Of a DNA stretch of 64,000 nt, positions 45,118 through 54,469 are shown piece by piece. This stretch comes from Acidimicrobiia bacterium. GTDB lineage: Bacteria; Actinomycetota; Acidimicrobiia; Spongiisociales; ZC4RG35. The notes beneath the pieces were generated by a model, which was not told the origin of the DNA, did no database searches, and was given only the letters and a program-made list of their open reading frames with translations. The stretch covers positions 1 to 64,000 of the forward strand of contig JANQRA010000016.1 in NCBI GenBank assembly GCA_028284765.1. Reading direction: 5' to 3'. Positions within the stretch are counted from its first letter, which is position 1; each line of letters opens with the position of its first letter. Position numbers and translations under genes: made by a program.

Positions 45118-46122
45118 TCTCCCAGTGAGGGCTGAGATCTCTGACAAGTGACGGTCCTTCTGATCCCTCGATAAGAAGGATGACTCAATTGAGTTCGCGG
45201 CCACCGTGGCCAACTGCTCATGGGTGAAGTCGAGATGGCCGCCGAGAGCCGCGTAGTTGTCTCCCACGTAGCCACCGAAGTAGGCCGGGTCGTCCGAATT
45301 GGCGCTGACGACCAGTCCGGCCTCCATCATTTGGGGGAAGGGATGATCTTCGAATCGGTCAACCACCCTGAGGGCAACGTTTGACGATGGGCAAACCGTC
45401 AGCGGAACACGCTCTCGAACCAGCCTGTCCACGAGCTCTTCATCTTCCAGACAACGCACCCCATGATCGATCCGCTCGACACCCAGGTCGTCGAGGGCGC
45501 TCCATATGTACGACGGCGGCCCCTCCTCACCGGCATGTGCGACGCCCTTGAGCCCCAGTTCGTAGGCGAGTTCGTACGCAGGTAGGAAGGGCGCCGGCGG
45601 GAACCCGACCTCAGATGAGTCGAGGCCGACCGCCACGACGCCATCGAGATGATTCTCGGCCGCTCGCATCGTCTCCAGAGCGGCTTCGCCCGGAAGGTGA
45701 CGCAGGAAACAGAGGATGAGCGAGGACGTGATCCCATGCTCGACCTTTGCGTGCTCCATCCCTGCCCTGAAGCCCTCCATGAACACCTCGAAGCCGATGT
45801 TTCGCTCAGTGTGGGTTTGGGGGTCGAAGAACACCTCAGCATGTCGAACGCCGTCCTGGGCCACTCGATCGAAATAGGCGACGGTGAGCTCGTAGAAATC
45901 CTGAGCTGACTGGAGGACCGCCGCCCCCTGGTAGTAGATGTCCAAGAAAGACTGCAGATCAGTGAACTCGTACGCCTCTTTGACGGAGTTCAAGTCGGGA
46001 AAGGGCAGCTCGTAGCCGTTTCTCTCCGCGAGGTCGAACATCATCTGAGGCTCAAGCGTTCCTTCGATATGGAGATGCAGCTCTGCCTTCGGCAGCTTTC
46101 GAACAAACTCGTCCATCACCAA
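45100..46122 (-). CDS. Adenine/adenosine deaminase
   Basis: 340 aa, ATG 46122 (or 46116). Zinc site HLHIEGT, HAGEEG, and SANSDDPAYFGGYVGDNY at the C-terminal catalytic Asp; the last pattern is typical of the adenine deaminase branch (Aah1-like) rather than adenosine deaminase. Converts adenine to hypoxanthine, feeding xanthine dehydrogenase encoded 3 nt upstream in the same operon. Base versus nucleoside specificity is moderately sure. Confidence 0.85.
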   Translation of the reverse strand: MVMDEFVRKLPKAELHLHIEGTLEPQMMFDLAERNGYELPFPDLNSVKEAYEFTDLQSFLDIYYQGAAVLQSAQDFYELTVAYFDRVAQDGVRHAEVFFDPQTHTERNIGFEVFMEGFRAGMEHAKVEHGITSSLILCFLRHLPGEAALETMRAAENHLDGVVAVGLDSSEVGFPPAPFLPAYELAYELGLKGVAHAGEEGPPSYIWSALDDLGVERIDHGVRCLEDEELVDRLVRERVPLTVCPSSNVALRVVDRFEDHPFPQMMEAGLVVSANSDDPAYFGGYVGDNYAALGGHLDFTHEQLATVAANSIESSFLSRDQKDRHLSEISALTGRSATRN

Positions 46123-46125
46123 ACG

Positions 46126-48333
46126 CTACAGCGCGATGTCCTCTGGCCGAACCGGAGCCCGGGGTATCTCCCTGCCGGTCGCTTGGCGAACCGCTGCGAG
46201 GACCGCAGATGTGGAAGAGATCGTTGGGGGCTCACCCACCCCCTTTGCGCCGAAAGGACCCCAACTTCCGTCTTCTTCAATGAGCAAGGCCTCAACATCC
46301 GGAGCGTCGAGGATGGTTGGCAGGAGATAGTCGGTGAAGTTCGGATTCCTGATCACGCCATCCTCGGTGATGATCTCCTCCATAACGGCCAGGCCGACGC
46401 CCTGCAGAATTCCTCCCTCGATCTGACCTCGAATCGACTCGGGGTTGAGAGCCTTGCCAACGTCCTGTGCGGTGTCGACCCGAACCACAGTCAGCAGTCC
46501 GAGTTCGGTGTCGACATCCACAACGGCGCGGTGGCCGGCCACAGCGAAGTCGGCATGAAGAGTCCCTTGCCCATCCGGGTCGGGAGCGAAGGTGGGTGGA
46601 TGACGGAAAGTGACGGTCTCCGACCAACCCTCCGCAGCGAGCACGGCCATGGGCACGATGACCTCACCCTCGGAGAGCACGCCGTCGTCGCTCAAGTCGT
46701 CTCCCCCATGGTGGACGAGAATTCGGTCCCTCAGATTCTGTGACGCCTCGAGGACCGCTCCCCCGGACACCTGGGTCTGTCGTGAAGCCGAGGTTGAGCC
46801 CGCAGAATCGATCTTCGAAGTGTCGACATGACGGACTTCCGCCGCCGAAATACCCAGCGCAGAACGGGCGATCTGAGCCATGACAGTCACCAGCCCCTGC
46901 CCTACTTCAATCGCTGCGGTTTCCACGACCGCTCCATCATCTGTGATCCTGACCCTGGCCTGCGCGTAATCGTCAAAGCCCTCCGAGAAGCCGAGATTCT
47001 TCAAACCGAGCGCGTAACCAACGCCGCGACGAACGTGCTCTTTCTCGGTGGTCAACCCGCTGCCTCCAGGGAGGGTTGCCGCCGAGTCGGGAATGGGCAT
47101 CGCAGCAAGTGAGTCGATGACATCGATCACCGGGAGCGGTGTGTCGATGATCTGGCCGGTGGTGGGCATTGGATCGCCACGATGGAGAGCGTTGCGTCGC
47201 CTGATCTCGAGTGGGTCGATATCCAACGCTTCGGCGAGCTTGTCCATCTGCGCCTCGTAGGCGATGCAAACCTGAACCGCTCCAAAGCCACGCATCGCCC
47301 CACAGGGCGGGTTGTTGGTGCGGACGCCGGCACCATCGACAAAGACGTTGTCGCAGTTGTAGGGACCGACGACGAAGTAGCAAGCGTTCGCGAGGACAGC
47401 CGCCGTGGTCGACGCATAGGCACCACCGTCGAGCAGAACTCGAGCCTCGACCTTGACCAGTCGGCCCCGGTCGTCGGCCTCATGTCGGTACCACATGCGA
47501 GCCGGGTGGCGGTGGACATGGCCTGTGAACGATTCCGAGCGGTCGTAGACCATCTTCACCGGCTGACCCGTGTGGAGGGCTAGGAGACAGAGATGAATGT
47601 GGAGGTTGACGTCTTCCCTGGCACCAAATGCGCCGCCAACACCGGTTGGATGTGCCCTCACCTGGTCTGATCTCAGCCCGAGGCTGGCGACGACTTGCTC
47701 TTGATCGACGTGGACAAACTGGCTTGTTGCGTGAAGGTCGACCCCGCCGTGTCCGTCGGGAACGGCCAATCCGGCCTCAGTTCCGAGGGGTGCCTGGTCC
47801 TGCATCCCAACTTCGTAGACCCCTTCGACGACCACCGATCCGGCAGCGTCAGGATCGCCTCGTCGGATCTTCATCCTCCTGAAGACATCGTCTTGCGCGT
47901 CGGCCTCCTCGGGATCGATGTCCGGTTCGAGTACCTCGTACTCGACGACGACGGCGTCTGCTGCGCGCCGGGCGGTGTCCTCATCTTCCGCAGCGACGAT
48001 GGCTATCGGTTCTCCCCAGTAATTCACTTTGGTTGAGGCGAGGACCGGCTGGTCCGGGTGTTCAAGCCCGAAGAGCGCACGGCCGGGAACATCATCGGCG
48101 AGAAGTACCGCATGGACGCCGCCGATGGCAAGGGCAGGACCGATGTCGACCGAGAGGATCCTTGCGTGCGGATGCGGACTACGAGATGTCGCACCCCACA
48201 ACATGTTCTCCGCGGTCAGATCCTGGGCGTATTCGAATTCACCCCGCAACTTGGGCACACCATCAGGCCGCAGGGGCGACGAGCCGACTCCGTCACGGAC
48301 TGGGGACACTCTCTTGGCCGACCTCGTGGTCAT
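46126..48333 (-). CDS. Xanthine dehydrogenase, molybdopterin-binding subunit
   Basis: 735 aa from ATG 48333 (ATGA overlap with the Fe-S gene). It has the aldehyde-oxidase/XDH large-subunit folds: GEFEYAQDL, GVGGAFGAREDVN, NPPCGAMRGFGAVQ, IEVGQGLVTVMAQIA and the catalytic-glutamate motif GVGEPP. Together with FAD and Fe-S subunits it oxidises hypoxanthine and xanthine to urate. No XdhC maturation gene is in the window. Confidence 0.92.
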   Translation of the reverse strand: MTTRSAKRVSPVRDGVGSSPLRPDGVPKLRGEFEYAQDLTAENMLWGATSRSPHPHARILSVDIGPALAIGGVHAVLLADDVPGRALFGLEHPDQPVLASTKVNYWGEPIAIVAAEDEDTARRAADAVVVEYEVLEPDIDPEEADAQDDVFRRMKIRRGDPDAAGSVVVEGVYEVGMQDQAPLGTEAGLAVPDGHGGVDLHATSQFVHVDQEQVVASLGLRSDQVRAHPTGVGGAFGAREDVNLHIHLCLLALHTGQPVKMVYDRSESFTGHVHRHPARMWYRHEADDRGRLVKVEARVLLDGGAYASTTAAVLANACYFVVGPYNCDNVFVDGAGVRTNNPPCGAMRGFGAVQVCIAYEAQMDKLAEALDIDPLEIRRRNALHRGDPMPTTGQIIDTPLPVIDVIDSLAAMPIPDSAATLPGGSGLTTEKEHVRRGVGYALGLKNLGFSEGFDDYAQARVRITDDGAVVETAAIEVGQGLVTVMAQIARSALGISAAEVRHVDTSKIDSAGSTSASRQTQVSGGAVLEASQNLRDRILVHHGGDDLSDDGVLSEGEVIVPMAVLAAEGWSETVTFRHPPTFAPDPDGQGTLHADFAVAGHRAVVDVDTELGLLTVVRVDTAQDVGKALNPESIRGQIEGGILQGVGLAVMEEIITEDGVIRNPNFTDYLLPTILDAPDVEALLIEEDGSWGPFGAKGVGEPPTISSTSAVLAAVRQATGREIPRAPVRPEDIAL

Positions 48334-48797
48334 GTCGTCCCCGCGAGATCTTCGAAGGCGCGAATGATGGCCCCGTAGCCAGTACAACGACAGATGTTGC
48401 CGGCGAGGGCCTCCTTGATCTCATCCGTAGTCGGCTTCGGGTTGGCTTCGAATAGGTCCGTGGCGGCGACCACGATTCCCGGCGTGCAGAAGCCGCACTG
48501 CACGGCCCCGGCTTCGTGCATGGCTTGCTGAACTGCGTTCAAGACCCGGCCGTTGGCCATGCCTTCGACAGTGGTGACTCTTGACCCCTCGATGTCGCCA
48601 GCCATCACGAGACACGAGCAGACCAGTTCATCGTCGAGCATGACCGAACAGGACCCACATTCCCCCTGCTCACATGCGTTCTTCGACCCTGGTAGCTCCA
48701 ATTGATCTCTGAGCACATCGAGCAAACTCAGGGGCGCCAAAACTCTGGCGTTCGCTGGCTCGCCGTTCAGGGTGAAGTTGATGATCAACGCAGACAT
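48330..48797 (-). CDS. Xanthine dehydrogenase, 2Fe-2S subunit
   Basis: 155 aa. Plant-ferredoxin cluster CEQGECGSCSV and second cluster CGFCTPG ... CRCTGYGAI are intact. Transfers electrons from the Mo site to FAD. Overlaps both neighbours (13 and 4 nt). Confidence 0.95.
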   Translation of the reverse strand: MSALIINFTLNGEPANARVLAPLSLLDVLRDQLELPGSKNACEQGECGSCSVMLDDELVCSCLVMAGDIEGSRVTTVEGMANGRVLNAVQQAMHEAGAVQCGFCTPGIVVAATDLFEANPKPTTDEIKEALAGNICRCTGYGAIIRAFEDLAGTT

Positions 48798-49576
48798 CTC
48801 TCGAGAAGCCGTCGAGACAAGACACCGGCGGCGTGTCTTCGGTACTCCTCGGTAGAGCGGTGGTCGGTGATCGGCCTGACTTCGTCTGACACGAGGCGTT
48901 GAAACTCTGCGAGGTCCTTGTCCGAAGGGTTAGAGACGGCAGAGATCATCTCCTCGGCTCGCCGCGCTCGCATCGGTGTCGGAGCCACGGATCCCAATGC
49001 AACCGTGGTCCGCTGGTCATCGCGGGTGACGACGGCGCAGACCGTTGAGATCACCATGGCGTTGCGGACTCCGATCTTCCCGAACTCATGTCGCTCTGGA
49101 AGAGAGTCCGGCAGGACGACGGCGGAGATCAGTTCGTCATCGGCCATCGAAGTCTTCTTGACTCCAACAAAGAACTCATCCCAAGGGATGGTCCTCCGCC
49201 CATCGACCGAGGCCAGTTCGATCTGGGCGTCAACTGCTGCGAGGAACGGATGTCCATCGCCGGCCGGGCTTGCCGTCGCGAGATTCCCGCCGATAGTGCC
49301 GGCATTTCGTATCTGCGGAGATCCGACCGTGCGGGCCGCCTGGGCAAGTGCTCTCGGTCCGTGATTCTCAATGCGACGCCAGCTCACACCGGATCCAATT
49401 CGTCGCCCTTCGAACTCCTTGACCTCGTCGATGCGACGCAGGCTGACGACCTCAGTCGGTCTCGCATGACCGAAGTTCACTTCGACCATCAGGTCGGTCC
49501 CGCCGGCAAGCGGGACGGCGCCGGCGGCTTTGGCTGCGAGCGCTTCGTCGAAGGTTGTTGGGTGGTGGACGTTCAA
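48785..49576 (-). CDS. Xanthine dehydrogenase, FAD-binding subunit
   Basis: 263 aa. VPLAGGTDLMVEVNFG and GTIGGNLATASPAGD are the FAD-binding loops of the CoxM/XdhB type. Passes electrons to NAD+. Begins 14 nt after the deaminase gene upstream. Confidence 0.93.
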   Translation of the reverse strand: MNVHHPTTFDEALAAKAAGAVPLAGGTDLMVEVNFGHARPTEVVSLRRIDEVKEFEGRRIGSGVSWRRIENHGPRALAQAARTVGSPQIRNAGTIGGNLATASPAGDGHPFLAAVDAQIELASVDGRRTIPWDEFFVGVKKTSMADDELISAVVLPDSLPERHEFGKIGVRNAMVISTVCAVVTRDDQRTTVALGSVAPTPMRARRAEEMISAVSNPSDKDLAEFQRLVSDEVRPITDHRSTEEYRRHAAGVLSRRLLERCLR

Positions 49577-49590
49577 ACTTGTTCGAAAAG

Positions 49591-50967
49591 CTACTCGGCG
49601 AGTTGTGAGGCAAGCCGATTGTGCTCCCGAACCAGGTCGCTGACATCCACACCCACTACCGCACCCTCCCTGACCAGGGGCTTCCCACCAACCCAGGAGT
49701 GATCGACTTGGGCGGGCGCACAGTGGACCACAGCTGCAACCGGGTCGTGCAGAGCGCCGGCGAACTCAACTCGGTTCAGGTCGATGGCGATGAAGTCTGC
49801 TGCAAAACCTGGGGCGAGGACTCCTATGTCGTCTCGACCGAGGACGGTCGCCCCGCCCACCGTGCCCATTTCCAACGCTTTTCGGGCGGAAAGCTGCTCA
49901 CCCTCACCGACGCCTGGTGAAACCGCCAGGCGGTTCAACAACATGGCTTGCCGCACCTCGCCGAGCATGTGCGAGGAGTCATTCGAAGCAGAGCCGTCAC
50001 ACCCGAGGCCCACCGGCACGGCCGCCTCGTGATACCGAGCGATGGGTGCGATGCCGGAAGCAAGTCTCATATTCGACGTCGGACAGTGAGCCACACCCGT
50101 GATGGCTGCACCCATCCTCTCCACCTCGTCGTCACCGACGTGGACCGAGTGGGCATACCAAACGTCAGCGCCTTCCCAATCGAGAGTCTCCATGTAGGCA
50201 ACGGGGCGAAGTCCGAAGTTGTCCAGGCAGAACTGCTCCTCATCGTGAGTCTCCGCGAGATGGGTGTGGAGGGAGACCCCGAGGTCCCTGGCGAGCGCGG
50301 CACTTTGGATCATCAACTCGCCGGTGACGCTGAAAGGAGAGCAAGGGGCGATCACAACCCGGGAGGTCGCTCCGCGGGCCAGGTCATGGTGTTCGGCAAC
50401 AGCGCGCTGGCAGTCTTCGAGGATGGCGTCTTCCTCCTCGACGACCGAGTCTGGTGGAAGCCCTCCGTCGGACTCACCGAGGCTCATCGAGCCGCGTGAG
50501 GCGTGGAACCGGATGTTGATGTCGTTTGCGGCCGCGAACTGGTCGTCGATGCTCGACCCGTTGGGCCACAGGTACTGATGATCGAAGACCGTGGTCGCAC
50601 CAGAGAGGGCTAGCTCAATCAGGCCGAGTCGAGTCGCTGACTGGACATGGTCCGGGGTCATGCGGGCCCAAACCGGATACAGAGTCGTCAGCCAATCGAA
50701 GAGCCCGCTGGCCTGGGCCCCCGGATAGGCGCGGGTGAGAGTCTGATAGAGGTGATGGTGGGTGTTGACCAGACCCGGAAGCACGATGTGGTCACTGAGA
50801 TCAACCACCTCATCGGCTTCGCTCGGAAGATCCCTCGTCGGGCCGACCTGTTCGATCCACCCATCGTTGACGAACATCGCACCGTCCTCGATCTCCTTGC
50901 CATCCATGGTGGCCAGGACAGAAACGTTCTTGACGAGGAGTGTCGACACGATGGGCACGCTACCCAT
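49591..50967 (-). CDS. 8-oxoguanine deaminase-type amidohydrolase
   Basis: 458 aa from ATG 50967 (ATG 50982 would overlap the divergent gene's alternative start). Metal ligands appear in NTHHHLYQTLTRAYPG, HTHLAET and GCDGSASNDSS. The LFDWLTTLYPVWARM segment is characteristic of 8-oxoguanine deaminases, which make urate and so join the XDH route. Guanine deaminase or a related aminohydrolase role is the alternative. First gene of the five-gene xanthine operon. Confidence 0.82.
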   Translation of the reverse strand: MGSVPIVSTLLVKNVSVLATMDGKEIEDGAMFVNDGWIEQVGPTRDLPSEADEVVDLSDHIVLPGLVNTHHHLYQTLTRAYPGAQASGLFDWLTTLYPVWARMTPDHVQSATRLGLIELALSGATTVFDHQYLWPNGSSIDDQFAAANDINIRFHASRGSMSLGESDGGLPPDSVVEEEDAILEDCQRAVAEHHDLARGATSRVVIAPCSPFSVTGELMIQSAALARDLGVSLHTHLAETHDEEQFCLDNFGLRPVAYMETLDWEGADVWYAHSVHVGDDEVERMGAAITGVAHCPTSNMRLASGIAPIARYHEAAVPVGLGCDGSASNDSSHMLGEVRQAMLLNRLAVSPGVGEGEQLSARKALEMGTVGGATVLGRDDIGVLAPGFAADFIAIDLNRVEFAGALHDPVAAVVHCAPAQVDHSWVGGKPLVREGAVVGVDVSDLVREHNRLASQLAE

Positions 50968-51001
50968 AGAGTCGAGCGCCATGAGGTTGAGTTCAGAATC
51001 G

Positions 51002-52255
51002 ATGAGTGGGTGGACCGAACGGCTTGATGCGGCATCGGCACGGATCGCGGCGGACTTTCCCGGAGAACGACCAGAGCGTCAGCCGGTCCACACCGTCTAC
51101 GGCGGGGCCCAACTGTTCAAGGCCGATACGCATCGCAAGCTGGGAGAGCTGGCCATGGGGTTCCTCGAAGAGTGGACGCCGGAGTCGAGCTCGTTCGAGT
51201 CCATTCTCGGTCTGGAAGGTGGACTCGCGGCAAGGGTCCACGGTGCGGTCGTCGACAAGATCGGACGGGAGCCAGTTGAGGACTTTCGCATCGACTTCGA
51301 AGACGGATACGGGCACAGACCCGACGGCGAGGAGGACGGTCATGCCGAATCCACGGCGCGCTCCCTGGCCTCCGCAGAGGAGCTCCCGCCTTTCATCGGC
51401 ATCAGGATCAAGTCTCTGTCTGGCGAGTTGCATCGCCGGGCGCTGAGGACGATGGACATCTTCATCAGCACCGTGGTTGAAGAAGCCGGTGCATTGCCCG
51501 AGGGGTTCTGTGTGACTCTTCCCAAGATCCAGGACGTCGACCAGGTCAAGGTCATGGATGAGGCGCTGTCGGAGTTGGAGTCGAGCCTGGGCATCGACCA
51601 GGTGCCGATCGAGCTGATGATCGAAACGCCGCAGACCGTGATCGACGTGGACGGGTGGGTCGGGGTTCGCAAGTGGGTGGACGCCGCCAAGGGTCGGGTT
51701 CGTGGGGCCCACTTTGGAACCTACGACTACACGGCCTCGCTCACAATCACGGCCGCCTATCAGGCCATGGACCATCCTGCGTGCGACTTCGCCCGCCATG
51801 CGCAACAAGTCTCTTTGGCAGGAACAGGGGTCTGGATTTCAGACGGTGCAACCAACGTGATGCCGATTGGCGACGACCCCGCCGTCATTCATGATGCGAT
51901 GCGACTCCACTACGACCACATTCGCCATTCGTTGTCACACGCCTACTACCAGGGGTGGGACCTCCATCCGGCGCAACTGGTGACACGATACGCCGCGGTA
52001 TACGCCTTCTTCCTGGAAGGTCTCGACGCCGCTGGTGAACGGCTATCCAACTTCGTCGACTCGGCCGCCAAGGCCACGCTGGTCGGCGACGTCTTCGACG
52101 ACGCGGCCACCGGTCAAGGGCTCCTGAATTACTTCCTCCGCGCCATCAACTGCGGCGCGATCACAGAGTCCGAAGCCACCACCCGAACCGGCCTGACCGT
52201 AGATGAGCTGAGAACGCGCTCCTTCCTCCGCATCCTGGAAGGCAGACGGGGGTAG
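51002..52255 (+). CDS. DUF6986 protein, HpcH/HpaI-like aldolase or lyase
   Basis: 417 aa from ATG 51002 (ATG 50981 possible). Blocks FRIDFEDGYGHRPDGEED, FCVTLPKIQDVDQVKVM and PIELMIETPQTVID resemble the acid-rich metal and substrate sites of citrate-lyase-beta/malate-synthase-like TIM barrels; the C-terminal part (HAYYQGWDLHPAQLVTRYAA) has the malate-synthase/CitE-like helical look. It is divergent from the xanthine operon and 1.1 kb from the uricase operon, so it may handle glyoxylate or ureidoglycolate. No activity is established as far as can be told from sequence. Confidence 0.7.
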   Translation: MSGWTERLDAASARIAADFPGERPERQPVHTVYGGAQLFKADTHRKLGELAMGFLEEWTPESSSFESILGLEGGLAARVHGAVVDKIGREPVEDFRIDFEDGYGHRPDGEEDGHAESTARSLASAEELPPFIGIRIKSLSGELHRRALRTMDIFISTVVEEAGALPEGFCVTLPKIQDVDQVKVMDEALSELESSLGIDQVPIELMIETPQTVIDVDGWVGVRKWVDAAKGRVRGAHFGTYDYTASLTITAAYQAMDHPACDFARHAQQVSLAGTGVWISDGATNVMPIGDDPAVIHDAMRLHYDHIRHSLSHAYYQGWDLHPAQLVTRYAAVYAFFLEGLDAAGERLSNFVDSAAKATLVGDVFDDAATGQGLLNYFLRAINCGAITESEATTRTGLTVDELRTRSFLRILEGRRG

Positions 52256-52288
52256 GAGCCGGGGTAGAGAGCCGGGGGTGGTTTTTGC

Positions 52289-52339
52289 CGTTCTGTGTCA
52301 GTTCGCATACCTATAGGAGCTGCTATCTGACACAGAACG
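52289..52339. repeat. Palindromic element P2, left copy
   Basis: 51 nt with perfect 13-bp arms CGTTCTGTGTCAG and CTGACACAGAACG. The interior includes CCTATAGG, itself a palindrome. It ends 3 nt from the DUF559 stop codon. A second copy lies at 53281-53327 in the same orientation. Confidence 0.9.
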
Positions 52340-52342
52340 ATG

Positions 52343-53246
52343 TCAGGTGGCGAGAAAGTCCTCTATCTCGGCGACGACGCCCTGCGGGTCGCGACGGACG
52401 CGTCTCGCGCTGAAGCGTCTGATCTCAATCCCGAGGTCCATGATTGCGTTCTGGCGCTCGAGGTCGTCATCCAGCTTGTCCGCGGACGAGTGGGCATCGA
52501 CACCGTCGACCTCCACGGCCTTGTTCAGCTCAGGCCAATAGAAGTCAGGGATTCGACGCTGTCCCCTTGGAAAGAGCTCGTGATCGAGCACAGGCTCTGG
52601 CAGATTGGCCAGCTGCATGAAATAGAGCAGGTCGAATTCGGCGCCGGAGTCGGTGGCCTCGTCATACATTCGCAGTGAGAGGACTCGACGCAACCGCTTG
52701 GTGCCTCGTACTCCGCGACCTCCCCCTTTCCCTAGGGATTCGTACATATACTCGATCGACGTCAGGCCTTTTCGCAGGGCTGAGTCGAGCGCTTTGCTGA
52801 GAATCCGATCTGTCAGGAAAGCCGCACAGTCGAGCAGAGTCCGTTCCACAGTCGTCACTGGTATTTCCTTGCATTGCGAGATATCAAAGTTGCGCCGCGT
52901 CCGATGGACAATCGCACTCTCCGGGTAGCCAAGGTTGCCAAACGGCATCGTCACCTCAACGGGAGCACCTTGAATGCCGTCGAGACCCCAGAGCCTCAAT
53001 GCGGCCCTATGCGATGCAACCGACCCCCGGCCCGCAAGCGAACACAGCGGCCAGCAGCTTCGCGTGCCAGTTGAGTGGTCGAGTATCAACCTGATACACG
53101 CCAGGATGGATACTCATCCAGCGGCCACGGCGCAGCCTGACATTGATCATCCGGTCGCTGCCGCCAAGTTCAAATACCTCCGCACGCGTTATCAAGTACT
53201 TCTGACGAGCGGCAGCGTCGATCACCCTCTGTTCAGCTCTCCCCAT
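52343..53246 (-). pseudogene. AbiEi-like / DUF559 nuclease-fold gene with a +1 frameshift
   Basis: From ATG 53246 the first frame gives an AbiEi-type winged helix (RQKYLITRAEVFELGGSDRM, RRGRWMSIHPGVYQVDT) and reaches HAKLLAAVFACGPG. In a run of five G near 53027 the conserved continuation SVASHRAALRLWGL moves to the next frame, open to TGA at 52343 with the DUF559 core (GAEFDLLYFMQLANLPEP, RIPDFYWPELNKAVEVDG, DLERQNAIMDLGIEIRRFSA). Removing one G restores about 300 aa. The nuclease-like residues are intact. Bounded on both sides by palindrome P2. Confidence 0.8.
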
Positions 53247-53280
53247 CCCTTGAACATGTCACCCCACTCTGACAAATCTC

Positions 53281-53327
53281 TTCTGTGTCAGTTCGCGTAC
53301 CTATAGGAGCGGTCATCTGACACAGAA
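53281..53327. repeat. Palindromic element P2, right copy
   Basis: 47 nt, perfect 11-bp arms TTCTGTGTCAG and CTGACACAGAA. The 25-nt interior differs from the left copy at about 5 positions and keeps TTCG.GTACCTATAGGAGC-like content around CCTATAGG. It lies 34 nt upstream of the DUF559 start, between that gene and the end of the uricase gene. Confidence 0.9.
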
Positions 53328-53351
53328 CGGTTAGGTCAAGGCTCCCGTGAG

Positions 53352-54161
53352 CTAGCGCGTGACCGTGAGGTAGATGTCGCCGTAGGGTTCGGAGACGGGG
53401 TGGAACACCGTGCCGTCCCAGTCCATGCCGAATCGTGCCAGGTCATAAGGCAAGTGATGTTGATTGGGGAGCCGGAAGCTGATCTCAGTGATCTCGTCCA
53501 CGGCCGCCAACACCGCTTCCCCCATCAGATAACCCTGATGCTGGACCGACGCGGACCAGTCCTCCATGAAGCGGTCGACCAGTGTCTTCCGAACGAGATC
53601 CCAGGTCTCCGTCGTATCAGCTGGCAGCGACGCGTACGACCAATCCGCGGTCACGGAGGTCGCAAGTAGACGGTCGGTTGCCTCTGGAAGGATCGTGAAC
53701 TCATCTCGCGGGAAGCCCTCGAATGCCGATCCACGAGTCTTGAGCACCACCAAGCCTTTGACCCCCGCTGCCGTCGACTCTCGACCACCCCGCACCAAAC
53801 GCGCAACGCGGCGCTGCGAACTGCCGCCGACGTATCCGGTCTCGGTCTCTCGCTGCCAGGTCGCCCCCTCGATCGAGACCGACGCGGTCTCGACATAGTC
53901 GTTGGTCAAGAAGCGGCCACACAGCACTTCGGCGAATCTCTCCACGTCGTGGGTCAGGTGTTCCTGAGCAAGTCCGTAGATCGTGTTGCGCATCGTGTCC
54001 GTCGGGAGGACATTCATGTTGTCTCCGTCCGTGTGCGCCGGACCAACGTCACCCTCGAGCAGCACCTGGACCGTGATGTCGACGAACCCGTCTTCGGGAA
54101 GGACCTTCGAAACCCTGACCTCTGACTTCCCCCAACGGTTGTCGCCGAGCGGCATCTTCAA
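53352..54161 (-). CDS. Urate oxidase (uricase)
   Basis: 269 aa, ATG at 54161 in an ATGA overlap. RWGKSEVRV, the VLPTDTMRNTIYGLAQEHL motif (catalytic Thr region) and late NQHHLPYDLARFG are cofactor-free uricase signatures. Oxidises urate to 5-hydroxyisourate. Last gene of the allantoin operon. Confidence 0.95.
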   Translation of the reverse strand: MKMPLGDNRWGKSEVRVSKVLPEDGFVDITVQVLLEGDVGPAHTDGDNMNVLPTDTMRNTIYGLAQEHLTHDVERFAEVLCGRFLTNDYVETASVSIEGATWQRETETGYVGGSSQRRVARLVRGGRESTAAGVKGLVVLKTRGSAFEGFPRDEFTILPEATDRLLATSVTADWSYASLPADTTETWDLVRKTLVDRFMEDWSASVQHQGYLMGEAVLAAVDEITEISFRLPNQHHLPYDLARFGMDWDGTVFHPVSEPYGDIYLTVTR

Positions 54162-54469
54162 CTCCCTCGATAGGTGCTGTATCCGTACGGACTCAGCAGT
54201 AGTGGCACGTGATAGTGATCTCGATCGGCGTCGACATTGAATGCAACGTGCACAAACGGGTACAACTTGTTGCCGTACTCACCGGTCTCGAAGCCCAGCC
54301 GGTAGACACCTTCTGTGACTTCGCCAAACAAGCAACGCCCGTCATCGTCTGTCACGACGTCGGCAATTCTGTCCCAACCTGCATCAGCACGAGAGCTCAA
54401 ATGGACACGCATCCCCGCGGCCGGCTGGCCGGTGCCCGTGTCGAGGACATGCGAGCTCAGTGTCGTCAC
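54158..54469 (-). CDS. 5-Hydroxyisourate hydrolase (transthyretin-like)
   Basis: 103 aa from GTG 54469, overlapping the fused gene's stop (GTGA); GTG 54484 is less likely. N-terminal LSSHVLDTGTGQPA and C-terminal tetrapeptide YRGS are the HIU hydrolase signatures. Converts 5-hydroxyisourate to OHCU. Confidence 0.95.
   Translation of the reverse strand: MTTLSSHVLDTGTGQPAAGMRVHLSSRADAGWDRIADVVTDDDGRCLFGEVTEGVYRLGFETGEYGNKLYPFVHVAFNVDADRDHYHVPLLLSPYGYSTYRGS

Noticed and set aside
50968-51001. Overlapping divergent starts of the deaminase and DUF6986 genes
   Set aside because: ATG 50982 and ATG 50981 would overlap head-on; later starts (50967 and 51002) leave a short promoter gap, so the later starts were used.
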